The notes under the pieces are model-generated. The model was not told the DNA's origin and did not search any database. It was given only the letters and a program-made list of their open reading frames with translations. Below, one piece after another: positions 1-8,554 of a stretch of DNA of 36,675 bases (position 1 is the first letter of the stretch; each line of letters opens with the position of its first letter). The DNA comes from an uncultured Lentisphaerota bacterium (GTDB taxonomy: Bacteria; Verrucomicrobiota; Lentisphaeria; Oligosphaerales; CAITYL01): NCBI GenBank assembly GCA_903896595.1, contig CAITYL010000212.1, forward strand, positions 1 through 36,675. The letters are read 5' to 3'. The translations under genes and the position numbers were made by a program.

Positions 1-72
1 CCCAAGCGTGAATGATTGCACTGGAGCGGCCTGCGAAATCCGCAAAATGATTCAAAAGTTTTAGGAAGGGGC

Positions 73-107
73 TTGGGGAGCACCCTTTTCCAAAAGGGTG
101 GCCCCAA
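73..107. repeat. Strong inverted repeat downstream of the first lipoprotein gene
   Basis: An outer stem TTGGGG/CCCCAA (73-78, 102-107) encloses a perfect 9-bp stem CACCCTTTT/AAAAGGGTG (81-89, 92-100) with a 2-nt loop. It lies just past the stop of the minus-strand gene ending at 137, so it may end that transcript. On the minus strand it is followed by a C/T-rich stretch rather than a clean U-run, so efficient intrinsic termination is uncertain. It may equally be a dispersed palindromic repeat. I see no gene in 1-136. Confidence 0.6.
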
Positions 108-136
108 TATTGCCCGACAAAACGGTCATGCACCCG

Positions 137-1102
137 TCACGGCTTGGCGGGGAATGTCCAGACCACCGGGACGGCCAGGCGGGCCTCGGGATTTTTCTCC
201 GTCCAGCCGGTGGGGTTCCGCATGACGAACTCGGCGAACACCCGGCCGTCCGGCGGCGGGGCGGCGGGCGGCACCTGCACGGTCCGTTCCGCAACGCCTT
301 CTCCACCCGGCGGAATTTGGCCAAAATAGAAGGCCCGTCCATCCAACCAGGCCTGACGGCTGAACAGGCGCCCCATGACATGGGCGGCGGGAACCGATCC
401 CAGATTGGTGACCCGCACCCGGACGATTAGACTGGCCCCCAGCCGCGGCGGCGCCGGAAGGGTTTCCACCCGGAGGCGGAGTCCGCGCGGCGAATGATCC
501 TTCGGCAAGCGCCAATCAACCCCCATGGCTTTCAACAACTCACACCGGGGCACGCTCAGGCGTTGTTCGCCGCGTCCTGCCACCTGGCAAACCAAGATTG
601 TAGTCAGATGTTTCCCCGGTTCCAAGGCATCAAACTGGCGCAACAGCAACTCGCGGCTGGCCGGCCAAGCCCCGTCCTTACCCAGCGTGGCGACCTCACG
701 GTTGATCGTCGCCCGGGCGTCGGCCAGGGGGCCGGTCCGGCGCCGGTCCACATGTTCCGGCTCCCAGCGTTCGAGGGTTTCGCCGGACACATACTGCTTG
801 CGGATTTTGCTGGGATCCGCCTCGCCCTCGATTTCCCAATAAATCCACTTTTCATATTGCCGCACCTCGCGGCTGCGCACCGTTTCCGTGCCATAAAAAC
901 GGATGACCGGGCCGCCGGGCGCGGTCTCCATCGCCACCTCAAAGCCGGTCTGGCGCCCGAGAACTTCGTGCCGGGCCAGGTGAGGCAGTTCCTTGCCAGG
1001 ACGCTCCACCGGCTTCCCGGTGGTGACACAACCGGCCACCGCCAGCAACACCGGCAACATCCCAACAACGAGAACTTTTATTCCCCTTTTTTGCCAGGTC
1101 AT
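137..1102 (-). CDS. Uncharacterised lipoprotein with a CARDB-like C-terminal domain
   Basis: The 321-aa product has a lipoprotein signal: a basic start (MTWQKRGIK), a hydrophobic stretch and a lipobox LAVAGC, so it is probably lipid-anchored. ATG 1102 is preferred over upstream in-frame codons because GGAGG sits about 8 nt before it and it fits the signal peptide. The middle (about residues 35-200) is not recognised. Residues about 205-320 look like a beta-sandwich of the CARDB type, with alternating hydrophobic strands around the phrase VRVRVTNLGSVPAAHV and a late FAEFVMRN strand. Its start overlaps the stop of the upstream gene (ATGA), so the two are translationally coupled and probably act together. 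The domain call rests on pattern only; the function is unknown. Confidence 0.75.
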   Translation of the reverse strand: MTWQKRGIKVLVVGMLPVLLAVAGCVTTGKPVERPGKELPHLARHEVLGRQTGFEVAMETAPGGPVIRFYGTETVRSREVRQYEKWIYWEIEGEADPSKIRKQYVSGETLERWEPEHVDRRRTGPLADARATINREVATLGKDGAWPASRELLLRQFDALEPGKHLTTILVCQVAGRGEQRLSVPRCELLKAMGVDWRLPKDHSPRGLRLRVETLPAPPRLGASLIVRVRVTNLGSVPAAHVMGRLFSRQAWLDGRAFYFGQIPPGGEGVAERTVQVPPAAPPPDGRVFAEFVMRNPTGWTEKNPEARLAVPVVWTFPAKP

Positions 1103-2379
1103 AACGGTGACCTCCCCAAAGCCGTAAGCGGGCCGGTGGGCTTCAAAACTTCGCGCAGCCGGCGCAGGCGCTCGGCGGCCACCGTCTCGGCCGGCACCGC
1201 CACCCAAAACCCGACCTTGGCCCCCCAGGCGGAAGCCAGCTCGCCACAGGTGGCGCCGGCACCATAAACACCGTCAGGATCACAAAGGGTGAGCATTTTC
1301 ACACCCAGTTCGTCGCGCCACCGGCGCGCCGCCGCCTCGTCACCGCCCCAGGGGCTGCGAGTCCACCACGCCAGTCTTTTGGGCGCGGAGGGAACCGCGG
1401 CAACCGCCAACGGCATGGAACCTATGTCTGGAAGCATGCCCTTGCCGTTGAGCCGTCCCCCCAGCCAGGCGGCACACCGTCCGGCCAGGATCGCATCCAC
1501 ATTATTGGCGGGTTGCTCCGGCTGGCGCGGCAACCAGCGCAGAGTCTTGGGGTCCAAGTCGGCCTTGCCAGCCAGCAGACACCCGGCCGCCGCCGCCCCG
1601 GGCGTTTCGGACAGAAAGTCCGTAAACAAGCGCCAAGTCGCCGGGCCGCGGGTGACATACCATTCGTCCATCGGCGGCGGCAACCGGACCAGTTCCATGC
1701 CACTCACCGCCTCAAACAGGGATGGCAACGGCACCGCCGCGATATCTTTGCGAATCGCGGTCAGGGCCACACTGAGGCGCGGATCCTCCTGACCGGCCCC
1801 TCCTACCTCGCTCAACATCGCCTCCGCCTGAACCATGGACGCCAGCCCCCCCACCGGATCCTGGCGCGCCTTGTGCCACAGACGCAGACCGTCCAACACC
1901 CGTTGACGCCAGACCAGGCGTGCCGCCAGTGTTCCTTCCACCCGCCGCCACCGGGCCTGCTCCTCCAGCATTTGGAACGCCGGCAACGCCAGTTGTTGAA
2001 AATTGCGGATCGTCGCCCTGATGTCCTGTTCCAAGGCCATCGCCGGGGCCGTCGCCCGCCCGCCCGACAGGGTATGCGCTTCCATGGCGGCTTCCGCCAA
2101 AACGCGATCCCGCATCTTGGGATCCTGCGCCTCAATAACGCCGCGCACGCGCCCGGCAATCCCCGCCAAGGTTTCCAAGGTCTGACACTCGCCGGCCCAC
2201 GACGTCACATCCACCGCCGGGGCCGCGGCAACCGGCGCGAAGACCGGCGCTGGCGTGGTTTTGGCCGCGGCGCCGTCATTGCTGACGGCCCACACGCCGC
2301 ACGCGCCGAACCACGGCAAGGCCATCACCAACGCCCGCCTGACCCCAGACATGACCACACACCCGGCTTCCATAACCAT
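1099..2379 (-). CDS. Uncharacterised exported protein, coupled to the downstream lipoprotein
   Basis: A protein of about 426 aa starting MVMEAG (2379) or MEAG (2373); GGAAGAG lies just upstream and fits the second start slightly better. A hydrophobic segment near the N-terminus (VRRALVMALPWFGACGVWA) reads as a signal peptide. The mature part is Ala/Arg-rich and helical for about 200 residues, then contains Trp-rich stretches (RLAWWTRSPWGG). No motif assigns it to a family. Its stop overlaps the start of the next gene by ATGA. An extended -10 motif at 2413-2421 on the same strand is the likely promoter, back to back with the one for rsmI. The start is uncertain by several codons. Confidence 0.65.
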   Translation of the reverse strand: MVMEAGCVVMSGVRRALVMALPWFGACGVWAVSNDGAAAKTTPAPVFAPVAAAPAVDVTSWAGECQTLETLAGIAGRVRGVIEAQDPKMRDRVLAEAAMEAHTLSGGRATAPAMALEQDIRATIRNFQQLALPAFQMLEEQARWRRVEGTLAARLVWRQRVLDGLRLWHKARQDPVGGLASMVQAEAMLSEVGGAGQEDPRLSVALTAIRKDIAAVPLPSLFEAVSGMELVRLPPPMDEWYVTRGPATWRLFTDFLSETPGAAAAGCLLAGKADLDPKTLRWLPRQPEQPANNVDAILAGRCAAWLGGRLNGKGMLPDIGSMPLAVAAVPSAPKRLAWWTRSPWGGDEAAARRWRDELGVKMLTLCDPDGVYGAGATCGELASAWGAKVGFWVAVPAETVAAERLRRLREVLKPTGPLTALGRSPL

Positions 2380-2412
2380 TTGCTCTTCCGAAATTAATTC
2401 CACCCAAAGAAC

Positions 2413-2421
2413 AACATACCA
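2413..2421 (-). promoter_or_regulatory. Extended -10 promoter element
   Basis: The minus strand reads TGGTATGTT, an extended -10 (TGn plus hexamer), about 35-40 nt before the start of the minus-strand exported-protein gene. No good -35 is visible, as is common for extended -10 promoters. The same TGGTAT core recurs upstream of four other genes in the window. Confidence 0.45.
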
Positions 2422-2474
2422 TAAGACGGCACCATAACCCCGCAACCCTCCCGGCGCCATTGACGGCACCCCCG

Positions 2475-2483
2475 TGGTATGAT
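2475..2483 (+). promoter_or_regulatory. Extended -10 promoter for rsmI, very close to the start codon
   Basis: TGGTATGAT is a good extended -10. It ends only 10 nt before ATG 2494, so the predicted transcript would have a leader of just a few nucleotides and no room for a Shine-Dalgarno site. TTGACG at 2460-2465 is only 12 nt upstream of the hexamer, too close for a standard -35. Confidence 0.45.
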
Positions 2484-2493
2484 ACGGTGTTGC

Positions 2494-3270
2494 ATGACCA
2501 CTCCATCACCCGCGCCCTCGTCCGGTTGGCTCGCCTTGATTGCCACCCCCATCGGCAATCTGGAAGATATCACATTGCGCGCCCTGCGCACCCTCCGTGA
2601 GGCCGACCTGATCGCCGCCGAAGACACCCGCCACGCCCGCATCCTGTTGGACGCCCATGAGATCCGCACCTCGCTGACGCCATATCACGCCTACAACGAA
2701 CATCGGCGCACCGACGCGCTATTGGACCAGATCGTCGCCGGCAAAAAAGTGGCACTGCTCTCCGATGCCGGCACGCCCGCCGTCTCCGACCCGGGATTTT
2801 TTATGGTCCGCGCCGCCGTGGCCCGCGGCATCGAGCCGGTGGTTCTCCCCGGCCCGTCCGCCCTCACCTTTGCCGTGGTGGCCGCCGGCCTGCCGGTGGA
2901 CCGCTTCCGCTTTTTGGGATTCCTGCCGGTCAAGTCCGGCCGGCGCCGGAGCACCCTGGCCACCGTCGCCACCACCGGGGAAACCACCTTTTTCTTCGAG
3001 TCGCCCCACCGCATCTGCCGGCTGCTGGAAGAGATCCAGGACGTTCTGGGCCCCGACACGCGGGTGGCGGTCATCCGCGAGGCCACCAAATTGCATGAGG
3101 AATGCCTGCGCGGCACCATCGCCGAACTGCTCCGGCAAACCGCCGGGCGCGCCTGGCGCGGCGAACTGGTGGTCGCCGTGGCCCCGGCGGACACCCGCCA
3201 TCCGTCCGACGTGTCCGACGTGTCCGACGTGTCCGACGCGTCTGACCCGTCCGAACTGTCTGACGCCTAA
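2494..3270 (+). CDS. rsmI: 16S rRNA (cytidine-1402-2'-O)-methyltransferase
   Basis: RsmI uses S-adenosylmethionine to methylate the 2'-OH of C1402 in the ribosomal decoding centre. Family hallmarks are clear: LIATPIGNLEDITLRAL near the N-terminus, AEDTRHARILL, LLSDAGTPAVSDPG (SAM loop), VVLPGPSALTFA, FLGFLP, and FFESPHRI followed by REATKLHEE. The enzyme body ends around residue 237. The last 20 or so residues are a low-complexity SDVSDV tail encoded by a 9-nt tandem repeat, which is not part of the family fold. The start at 2494 (MTTPSPAP) is preferred over ATG 2479 because the latter lies inside the predicted -10 element. It is divergent from the exported-protein gene. Confidence 0.93.
   Translation: MTTPSPAPSSGWLALIATPIGNLEDITLRALRTLREADLIAAEDTRHARILLDAHEIRTSLTPYHAYNEHRRTDALLDQIVAGKKVALLSDAGTPAVSDPGFFMVRAAVARGIEPVVLPGPSALTFAVVAAGLPVDRFRFLGFLPVKSGRRRSTLATVATTGETTFFFESPHRICRLLEEIQDVLGPDTRVAVIREATKLHEECLRGTIAELLRQTAGRAWRGELVVAVAPADTRHPSDVSDVSDVSDASDPSELSDA
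3204..3266 (+). repeat. 9-nt tandem repeat (GTCCGACGT), translated as the RsmI tail
   Basis: Seven consecutive 9-nt units of the form GTCYGACNN or close variants (GTCCGACGT three times, then GTCCGACGC, GTCTGACCC, GTCCGAACT, GTCTGACGC). A period of three codons keeps the rsmI frame open and encodes the SDx tail. Related 9-nt arrays occur at 13400-13435 and 20416-20460. Confidence 0.85.
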
Positions 3271-3300
3271 CCTGATGTATTCACCATTTTTACAAGACAT

Positions 3301-3415
3301 GAATGTCCAATAATCAACAAGGAATATCCAATGTCCAAGTCAATATGGGGGGCGCTTTTCACAGAGCTGAATGGCTTTTTCCTTGGACATTCCTTGTTGG
3401 ATATTGGATATTCAA
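3301..3415. repeat. Imperfect inverted repeat of ATCCAA/TTGGAT words
   Basis: The left arm (3301-3339) is rich in GTCCAA and ATCCAA words around CAACAAGGAATATCCAA. The right arm (3381-3415) carries the complementary words CCTTGGACATTCC and TTGGATATTGGATATTC. Together they could form a long imperfect hairpin. The element sits directly upstream of the glycosyltransferase start at 3438 and happens to be open in that frame, so gene callers may wrongly extend the protein into it. Confidence 0.65.
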
Positions 3416-3437
3416 TCCCGGAAATTGGGTCTCCCGC

Positions 3438-5072
3438 ATGATTATCGCACCCCCATCCGCAGGCGGCGCCACCTGGCGGCGGCCGCTTTGTTGGCTCACC
3501 GCCCTGCTGATCGTCGGCGTGTTTGTGGCCTTGCGGGCCCGCTGGATCGGGCATCTCCTGTTTTGGGATGAGGCGATGCACCTGCTGACCACCCGGGCGT
3601 TGTACGGCGGCGGCACCGACGGCTACTCCCCGTGGTTTTGGCGGCACCCGCCGCTGCTGGGCATCCTGAGCCTGCTTCTGGAGCCATTGCGCGCCGGTTA
3701 CGCGGAACGTACCGAGTGGCTGACCCTGGCGCTGGGAACCGCCGGCCTGATCCCGCTGTTCCTGCTCAACCGGCGCGCCTTTGGTCCGGGCGTGGCCCTG
3801 GCATCCCTGGGGTTTTTGGCCGTCATGCCCGGGGCCGTGTTCTACGGCACCTGGATCAAGGAAGAACCGGTCGTGATCTTGGGCGGCCTGACCGCCCTCC
3901 TCTGTTTCGACCGCCGCCGCTACTGGTTGGCCGGCCTGGCGCTGGGCGTGGCGTTCCTTGGCAAGGAACTGGCCATTTTCTACGCCCTGGCCGTGGCCGC
4001 GCTGTGGTGGCTGCGGAGTCCGCAGGAGCGGCATTGGCGTGACCTGGCGGCGACCGCCGCGGCCACGGTCCTCACCGCCGGCTGGTGGTTTGTGTGCTTC
4101 AGCGTCACCCTCCGCCATTTCTGGCGCCTGACCACCGGCAGTGTCCAGGGCGAGAGCTCCGACTGGGCCCGGCCATGGTCTTTTTATTTTACCAAATTGC
4201 CGGGCGACCTGGGCTGGGCCGGCCTCGTGGTGCTGGTGGCGGGCGCCGTGCTCGCCGGCGTTCTGCTGTGGCAGGGCCGGCGGCGGGCGGGCGCGGCCGC
4301 CGACGACGCCACCGCCACCCCGTCGCCCTTGTCCATTTGGCCGCTGGCACTGCTGCTGCCCGGCCTCGCGGTGATTACCGTCGCCCGCTTGAAAGGGTCA
4401 TGGTTCACCGTCACCTTCTATCCGGCCATGGCCACCCTGCAGGGGCTGGCGCTGGTAAGCCTGTTGCGCGCCCTCCCCCGCTGGCTGCCGGAACGGCCGC
4501 GCCTGGCCTGGCTGCTGGGCGCCGCCGTGACGGCCGCCACCGTCATCGTGTTCCTGTCCCCGCGCCTGGCCGACAGCTATGAAGCACTGGCCGCGCGACA
4601 GGAACGCAACCTGCTCACCGGTTCGCAAACCTCGGCCCTGGCCGCACGGGTGATGAACACGCTGGTGCAGGACGACGACCGGGTGCTGCTCACCCCCATG
4701 CATTACTGGCATCTGAAAGAGGTGGTGCCCTGCCCCATTTTTGCCTACTATTTCCGCCCCGTCCAGGTGGTGGTGCGGCCATTCGACCTCACCTATGCGG
4801 AGTTTGCGGACACGGTGCGGAAGTACCGAATCCACTGGGCTATGTTGTCGCCGCCGCCCGACCCCGGGGTGCGCGAGCTTCTGAATCCGATTGTCCAGCG
4901 GCTGGGGCTGCGCCCCGTCTTCAATGCCGGTGTCTGCGTCTTCCACACCACCCCGCTCTGGCAGCCGCAAGAGGCCAAAAAAGGCGAACCGGAAGCGGCA
5001 GGCATCCGAGCCCGGAACGTCCGTGACGGGTCACCTATTGCGGTCCCCCAGGGGAAGTTGAATCCTGATTGA
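3438..5072 (+). CDS. GT-C family integral membrane glycosyltransferase (GT39/ArnT-like)
   Basis: The 544-aa protein has about ten or more hydrophobic helices. After the first helix comes the acidic FWDEAMHLLTTRALY loop, followed by WRHPPLLGILSLLLEPL. This layout (acidic first loop, then HPPL) is typical of polyprenyl-phosphate-sugar glycosyltransferases of the PMT/ArnT type, which move a sugar from a lipid carrier to an acceptor on the outer face of the inner membrane. The soluble C-terminal part (about residues 390-520) is periplasmic in such enzymes. The start is set at 3438 (MIIAPPSAGG) because the upstream in-frame stretch is translated repeat DNA. The acceptor cannot be inferred; neighbours are a branching enzyme and manC. 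Confidence 0.75.
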   Translation: MIIAPPSAGGATWRRPLCWLTALLIVGVFVALRARWIGHLLFWDEAMHLLTTRALYGGGTDGYSPWFWRHPPLLGILSLLLEPLRAGYAERTEWLTLALGTAGLIPLFLLNRRAFGPGVALASLGFLAVMPGAVFYGTWIKEEPVVILGGLTALLCFDRRRYWLAGLALGVAFLGKELAIFYALAVAALWWLRSPQERHWRDLAATAAATVLTAGWWFVCFSVTLRHFWRLTTGSVQGESSDWARPWSFYFTKLPGDLGWAGLVVLVAGAVLAGVLLWQGRRRAGAAADDATATPSPLSIWPLALLLPGLAVITVARLKGSWFTVTFYPAMATLQGLALVSLLRALPRWLPERPRLAWLLGAAVTAATVIVFLSPRLADSYEALAARQERNLLTGSQTSALAARVMNTLVQDDDRVLLTPMHYWHLKEVVPCPIFAYYFRPVQVVVRPFDLTYAEFADTVRKYRIHWAMLSPPPDPGVRELLNPIVQRLGLRPVFNAGVCVFHTTPLWQPQEAKKGEPEAAGIRARNVRDGSPIAVPQGKLNPD

Positions 5073-5164
5073 CCGGTCACTCCCGCTCCCTGCGGTCGCT
5101 TCGTTCGCGGCTCGGATGAGCCTGATATTGAGTAAACGTATCGGCGAGATAAAGGCACCTTGGC

Positions 5165-7213
5165 ATGCCCTCACAAAAGCGCCCCACCACCGCCCCCACG
5201 GCGGCGGCGATAGACGAAGAGCTGCCGGTGGTGCGGCGGGATCCGCTGCTGCAGCCCTGGGCCGGCGAGATGCGCCGGCGCCGGGAGCAGGCGCTGGCGT
5301 TGCAGGAAACCTTGCGGGGGCCGCACACCACCTTGGCGGAGATCGCCTCCGGCCATGAATATTTCGGCCTGCACCGGCAACCGGACGGCGGCTGGGTGTT
5401 CCGCGAATGGGCGCCCCATGCGACCGCCATGGCCCTGGTCGGCGAGTTCAGCGACTGGCGGGAACAGGCGGAGTTCGCCCTGACGCGGATCTCGCCCGGC
5501 GGCGTCTGGGAACTGCGGCTGCCGGTGGCGGCCCTGCAGCACAATCAGCTCTACCGCCTGGAAATGCACTGGCCGGGCGGCCAGGGCCCGCGGCTGCCGG
5601 CGTGGTGCCGGCGGGCGGTGCAGGACGACCACACCAAAATTTTCAACGCCCAGGTCTGGGCACCGGCGCAGCCGTACGTTTGGAAGCACCCGGCGTTCCA
5701 GGTGCCGGCGGGACGGGCGCCGCTGATTTACGAGGCGCATGTCGGCATGGGCCAGGAGGCCGAACGGGTCGGCACCTACGTCGAGTTCCGGGAAAACGTG
5801 CTGCCGCGGGTCGCGCGCGGCGGCTATAACGTCCTCCAAATCATGGCGGTGCAGGAGCATCCCTATTACGGCTCGTTCGGCTACCAGGTGGCAAACTTCT
5901 TCGCCGCTTCCTCGCGCTGCGGCACGCCGGAGGAACTGAAGGAACTGGTCGACGCCGCGCACGGCCTGGGCATCGCGGTGATCATGGACCTGGTGCATTC
6001 GCACGCGGCCAGGAACGAGGCGGAAGGCCTGGGCCGCTTCGACGGCACGCCCTGGCAGTATTTCCATGAGGGACCGCGCGGCGAGCATCCGGCCTGGGAT
6101 TCCCGCTGCTTCAACTACGCCAAACATGAGGTGCTACATTTCCTGCTCTCCAACTGCCGCTTCTGGCTGGATGAGTACCACTTCGACGGCTTCCGCTTCG
6201 ACGGCGTGACCAGCATGCTCTACCGGGACCACGGCCTGAACCGGGCCTTTCTTCGTTATGACGACTATTTCGGCGCCATGGTCGATGATGACGCGCTGAT
6301 CTATCTCGCCCTGGCCAACACGGTCATTCACGAGGTCCGGCCCGACGCCATCACCATTGCCGAGGACGTCAGCGGCATGCCGGGCCTGGCGGCGACCGTG
6401 GCGGACGGCGGGCAGGGCTTCGACTTCCGCCTGGCCATGGGCGTGCCGGACTACTGGATCAAGCTGCTGAAAACGCTGCCCGACGAGGCGTGGCCCCTCG
6501 GCCAGCTCTGGTACGAGCTGAACAACCACCGCGCGGACGAACGCTCCGTGGCCTATGTGGAATCCCATGACCAGGCCATTGTCGGCGACCAGACGCTCAT
6601 GTTCCGGCTGATGGGCACCAAGATGTACACCGACATGTCGGTGTTCTGCCAAAGCCTGGAGGCGGACCGCGCCGTGGCGCTGCACAAGCTGTTGCGGCTG
6701 ATCACCCTGGCCACCGGCGGCGGCGCGTACCTGACCTTTATGGGCAACGAGTTCGGGCATCCGGAATGGATCGACTTCCCGCGCGAAGGCAACGGCTGGT
6801 CGTACCACTACGCCCGCCGGCAATGGCGCCTGGCCACGGACTCCCTGCTGCGCTATCGTTTTCTCGACGCCTTTGACCGCGCCATGACCGCGCTGGCGGC
6901 AGCGGCCGGCCTGCTGAACGCGCCCCCGGCCAACCTGCTGCTCCACCATGAGGCCGACCGCCTCCTGGCCTTTGAACGCGCCGGGCTGGTCTTCGTCTTC
7001 AATTTCGACGCCACCCGGTCCTATGAAAACTATCCCATCCCCGCCGCCCCCGGCAGCTATGGGGTGATCTTGGATTCCGACGCCGAAACGTTCGGCGGTT
7101 TCGCCCGCGTGAAACCGGACGTCGTCCACTTCACCCACCCCGCCAACGGCGGCCACGCGGTGCAGCTTTATCTCCCCAACCGCACGGTACTGGTGTTGCG
7201 CAAACGGGATTGA
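5165..7213 (+). CDS. glgB: 1,4-alpha-glucan branching enzyme, eukaryote-like (GH13_8) type
   Basis: It transfers alpha-1,4-glucan segments to form alpha-1,6 branches in glycogen. The 682-aa protein has a CBM48-like N-terminal domain (about residues 60-150; YFGLHRQ, FREWAPHA) and a GH13 barrel. Catalytic residues are visible: nucleophile Asp346 in GFRFDGVTS, acid/base Glu400 in IAEDVSG, and the third acid Asp469 in VESHDQ. The stretches DLVHSHAARN, FDGTPWQYFHEG, WDSRCFNY and FDGFRFDGVTSMLY resemble plant/animal GBE1 more than the classical E. coli GlgB. The start ATGCCCTCAC has no strong ribosome-binding site. rtcB begins 7 nt after its stop. No other glycogen gene is in the window. Confidence 0.92.
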   Translation: MPSQKRPTTAPTAAAIDEELPVVRRDPLLQPWAGEMRRRREQALALQETLRGPHTTLAEIASGHEYFGLHRQPDGGWVFREWAPHATAMALVGEFSDWREQAEFALTRISPGGVWELRLPVAALQHNQLYRLEMHWPGGQGPRLPAWCRRAVQDDHTKIFNAQVWAPAQPYVWKHPAFQVPAGRAPLIYEAHVGMGQEAERVGTYVEFRENVLPRVARGGYNVLQIMAVQEHPYYGSFGYQVANFFAASSRCGTPEELKELVDAAHGLGIAVIMDLVHSHAARNEAEGLGRFDGTPWQYFHEGPRGEHPAWDSRCFNYAKHEVLHFLLSNCRFWLDEYHFDGFRFDGVTSMLYRDHGLNRAFLRYDDYFGAMVDDDALIYLALANTVIHEVRPDAITIAEDVSGMPGLAATVADGGQGFDFRLAMGVPDYWIKLLKTLPDEAWPLGQLWYELNNHRADERSVAYVESHDQAIVGDQTLMFRLMGTKMYTDMSVFCQSLEADRAVALHKLLRLITLATGGGAYLTFMGNEFGHPEWIDFPREGNGWSYHYARRQWRLATDSLLRYRFLDAFDRAMTALAAAAGLLNAPPANLLLHHEADRLLAFERAGLVFVFNFDATRSYENYPIPAAPGSYGVILDSDAETFGGFARVKPDVVHFTHPANGGHAVQLYLPNRTVLVLRKRD

Positions 7214-7220
7214 CCCCCCC

Positions 7221-8435
7221 ATGGAATGGAGCCGAAACGACCTTGGCCGGCTGCCGGTGCTGAGCTGGTGCGCCACCCCGGAAGCGACCGCGCTGCAACA
7301 GGCGGCGAACCTGGCGGATCATCCGGTGCTGTTCCGGCACGTGGCGCTGATGCCGGACTGCCATGTCGGCTACGGCATGCCGATCGGCGGCGTGATCGCC
7401 TGCGACAACGCCGTCATCCCCAACGCCGTCGGCGTCGACATCGGCTGCGGCATGGGCGCGGTGCAAACCAATTTCCCGGCCGCGGAAATGACCCCGGAAC
7501 GGGTGAAGAAGATCCTGCACGGCGTAAAACGCGGCGTGCCCCTCGGCGAAGGCCACGCCCACCGAACCCGGCAGGCGTGGAACGGCCTGGAGGCGCGCGA
7601 CGGCGACCGCCCCGGCGGCGTCGATGCCGGCGGCTGGGAACTCGCCGCCTGCAACCTCGGCACCCTGGGCGGCGGCAACCATTTCATTGAACTGCAGGCG
7701 GGCGATGACGGCCTGCTCTGGCTGATGATCCACAGCGGCTCGCGCAATCTCGGTTACCGCATCGCGGAGTATTACCACCAGCTCGCCCTGCGCCTGAACG
7801 AGCAGGAACGGGCGGTGATCCCCGACCGCCAGCTCGCCTTCCTGCCCGCGAACTCCGCCGCCGGCCAGGCCTACATCCGCGACATGACCTTCGCCCTGGA
7901 ATACGCCCGCGAGAACCGGCGCCGCATCTTGGCGGTGTTCAAGGACGAGGTTGCGCAGGTGCTCAAAAACGTGGTATTCACCCGCGAGGTGAACATCCAC
8001 CACAACTATGCCGCGGCGGAAACCCACTTTGGCCGCACCGTGTGGATCCACCGCAAGGGGGCGACCTCCGCCCAGGCCGGCGAGACGGGGATCATTCCCG
8101 GCAGCATGGGTACCGCCTCCTACATCGTCACCGGCCGCGGCAACCCTGACGCGTTCATGTCCTGCTCCCACGGCGCCGGCCGCGTCATGGGCCGGATGGA
8201 CGCCTGCCGGCGGCTGAGCAAGGACGCCTGCGACGACGCGATGCGCGGCATCGTCTTCGACGGCTGGAAGCCCGCCCGCGGCAAGTTCGGCCGCGGCCCC
8301 GCCAAGGGGGGCGCCCTGTACGACCTGGAGGAAGCGCCCCAAGCCTATAAGAACATTGAGGATGTGATCGCCGCCGAGCAGGACCTTGTCCACCCCGAAG
8401 TCCGCCTCCGCCCTCTCGGCGTGATCAAGGGCTGA
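7221..8435 (+). CDS. rtcB: RNA-splicing ligase RtcB
   Basis: RtcB joins RNA 2',3'-cyclic phosphate or 3'-phosphate ends to 5'-OH ends using GTP and Mn2+, in RNA repair or tRNA splicing. The 404-aa protein shows the family signatures in order: MPDCHVGYGMPIGGVIA (46-60), GVDIGCGM with metal Cys76, GTLGGGNHFIE with His154, HSGSRN with His171, NIHHNYAAAE (about 258-267), HRKGAT, GSMGTASYIV, and SCSHGAGR, whose His317 is the expected guanylylated residue. The C-terminus AYKNIEDVI...RPLGVIKG is complete. It starts 7 nt after the branching-enzyme stop, so it is probably co-transcribed. No archease or rtcA is present here. Confidence 0.96.
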   Translation: MEWSRNDLGRLPVLSWCATPEATALQQAANLADHPVLFRHVALMPDCHVGYGMPIGGVIACDNAVIPNAVGVDIGCGMGAVQTNFPAAEMTPERVKKILHGVKRGVPLGEGHAHRTRQAWNGLEARDGDRPGGVDAGGWELAACNLGTLGGGNHFIELQAGDDGLLWLMIHSGSRNLGYRIAEYYHQLALRLNEQERAVIPDRQLAFLPANSAAGQAYIRDMTFALEYARENRRRILAVFKDEVAQVLKNVVFTREVNIHHNYAAAETHFGRTVWIHRKGATSAQAGETGIIPGSMGTASYIVTGRGNPDAFMSCSHGAGRVMGRMDACRRLSKDACDDAMRGIVFDGWKPARGKFGRGPAKGGALYDLEEAPQAYKNIEDVIAAEQDLVHPEVRLRPLGVIKG

Positions 8436-8504
8436 TTCGGATCGAACACCGCGGGGGTGCAGATCACCGGCAGCCGGATGTGCCAGGCGGCTTTTTTCCA
8501 GCAG

Positions 8505-8533
8505 TGGACAAGCTCGGTGTTCCATGATAGCTT
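8505..8533 (+). promoter_or_regulatory. Possible promoter upstream of manC
   Basis: TGGACA (8505-8510) and TAGCTT (8528-8533) are separated by 17 nt, with TG before the hexamer (TGATAGCTT). The -10 match is weak. The 119-nt gap between rtcB and manC holds nothing else I can identify. Confidence 0.25.
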
Positions 8534-8554
8534 TCCCTCCAACGAGGAAACACT

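Noticed and set aside
8436-8554. A minus-strand frame reading AAWHIRLPVICTPAVF in the rtcB-manC gap looked like a gene remnant
   Set aside because: No family recognised and no other part of a gene nearby; kept as plain intergenic DNA.
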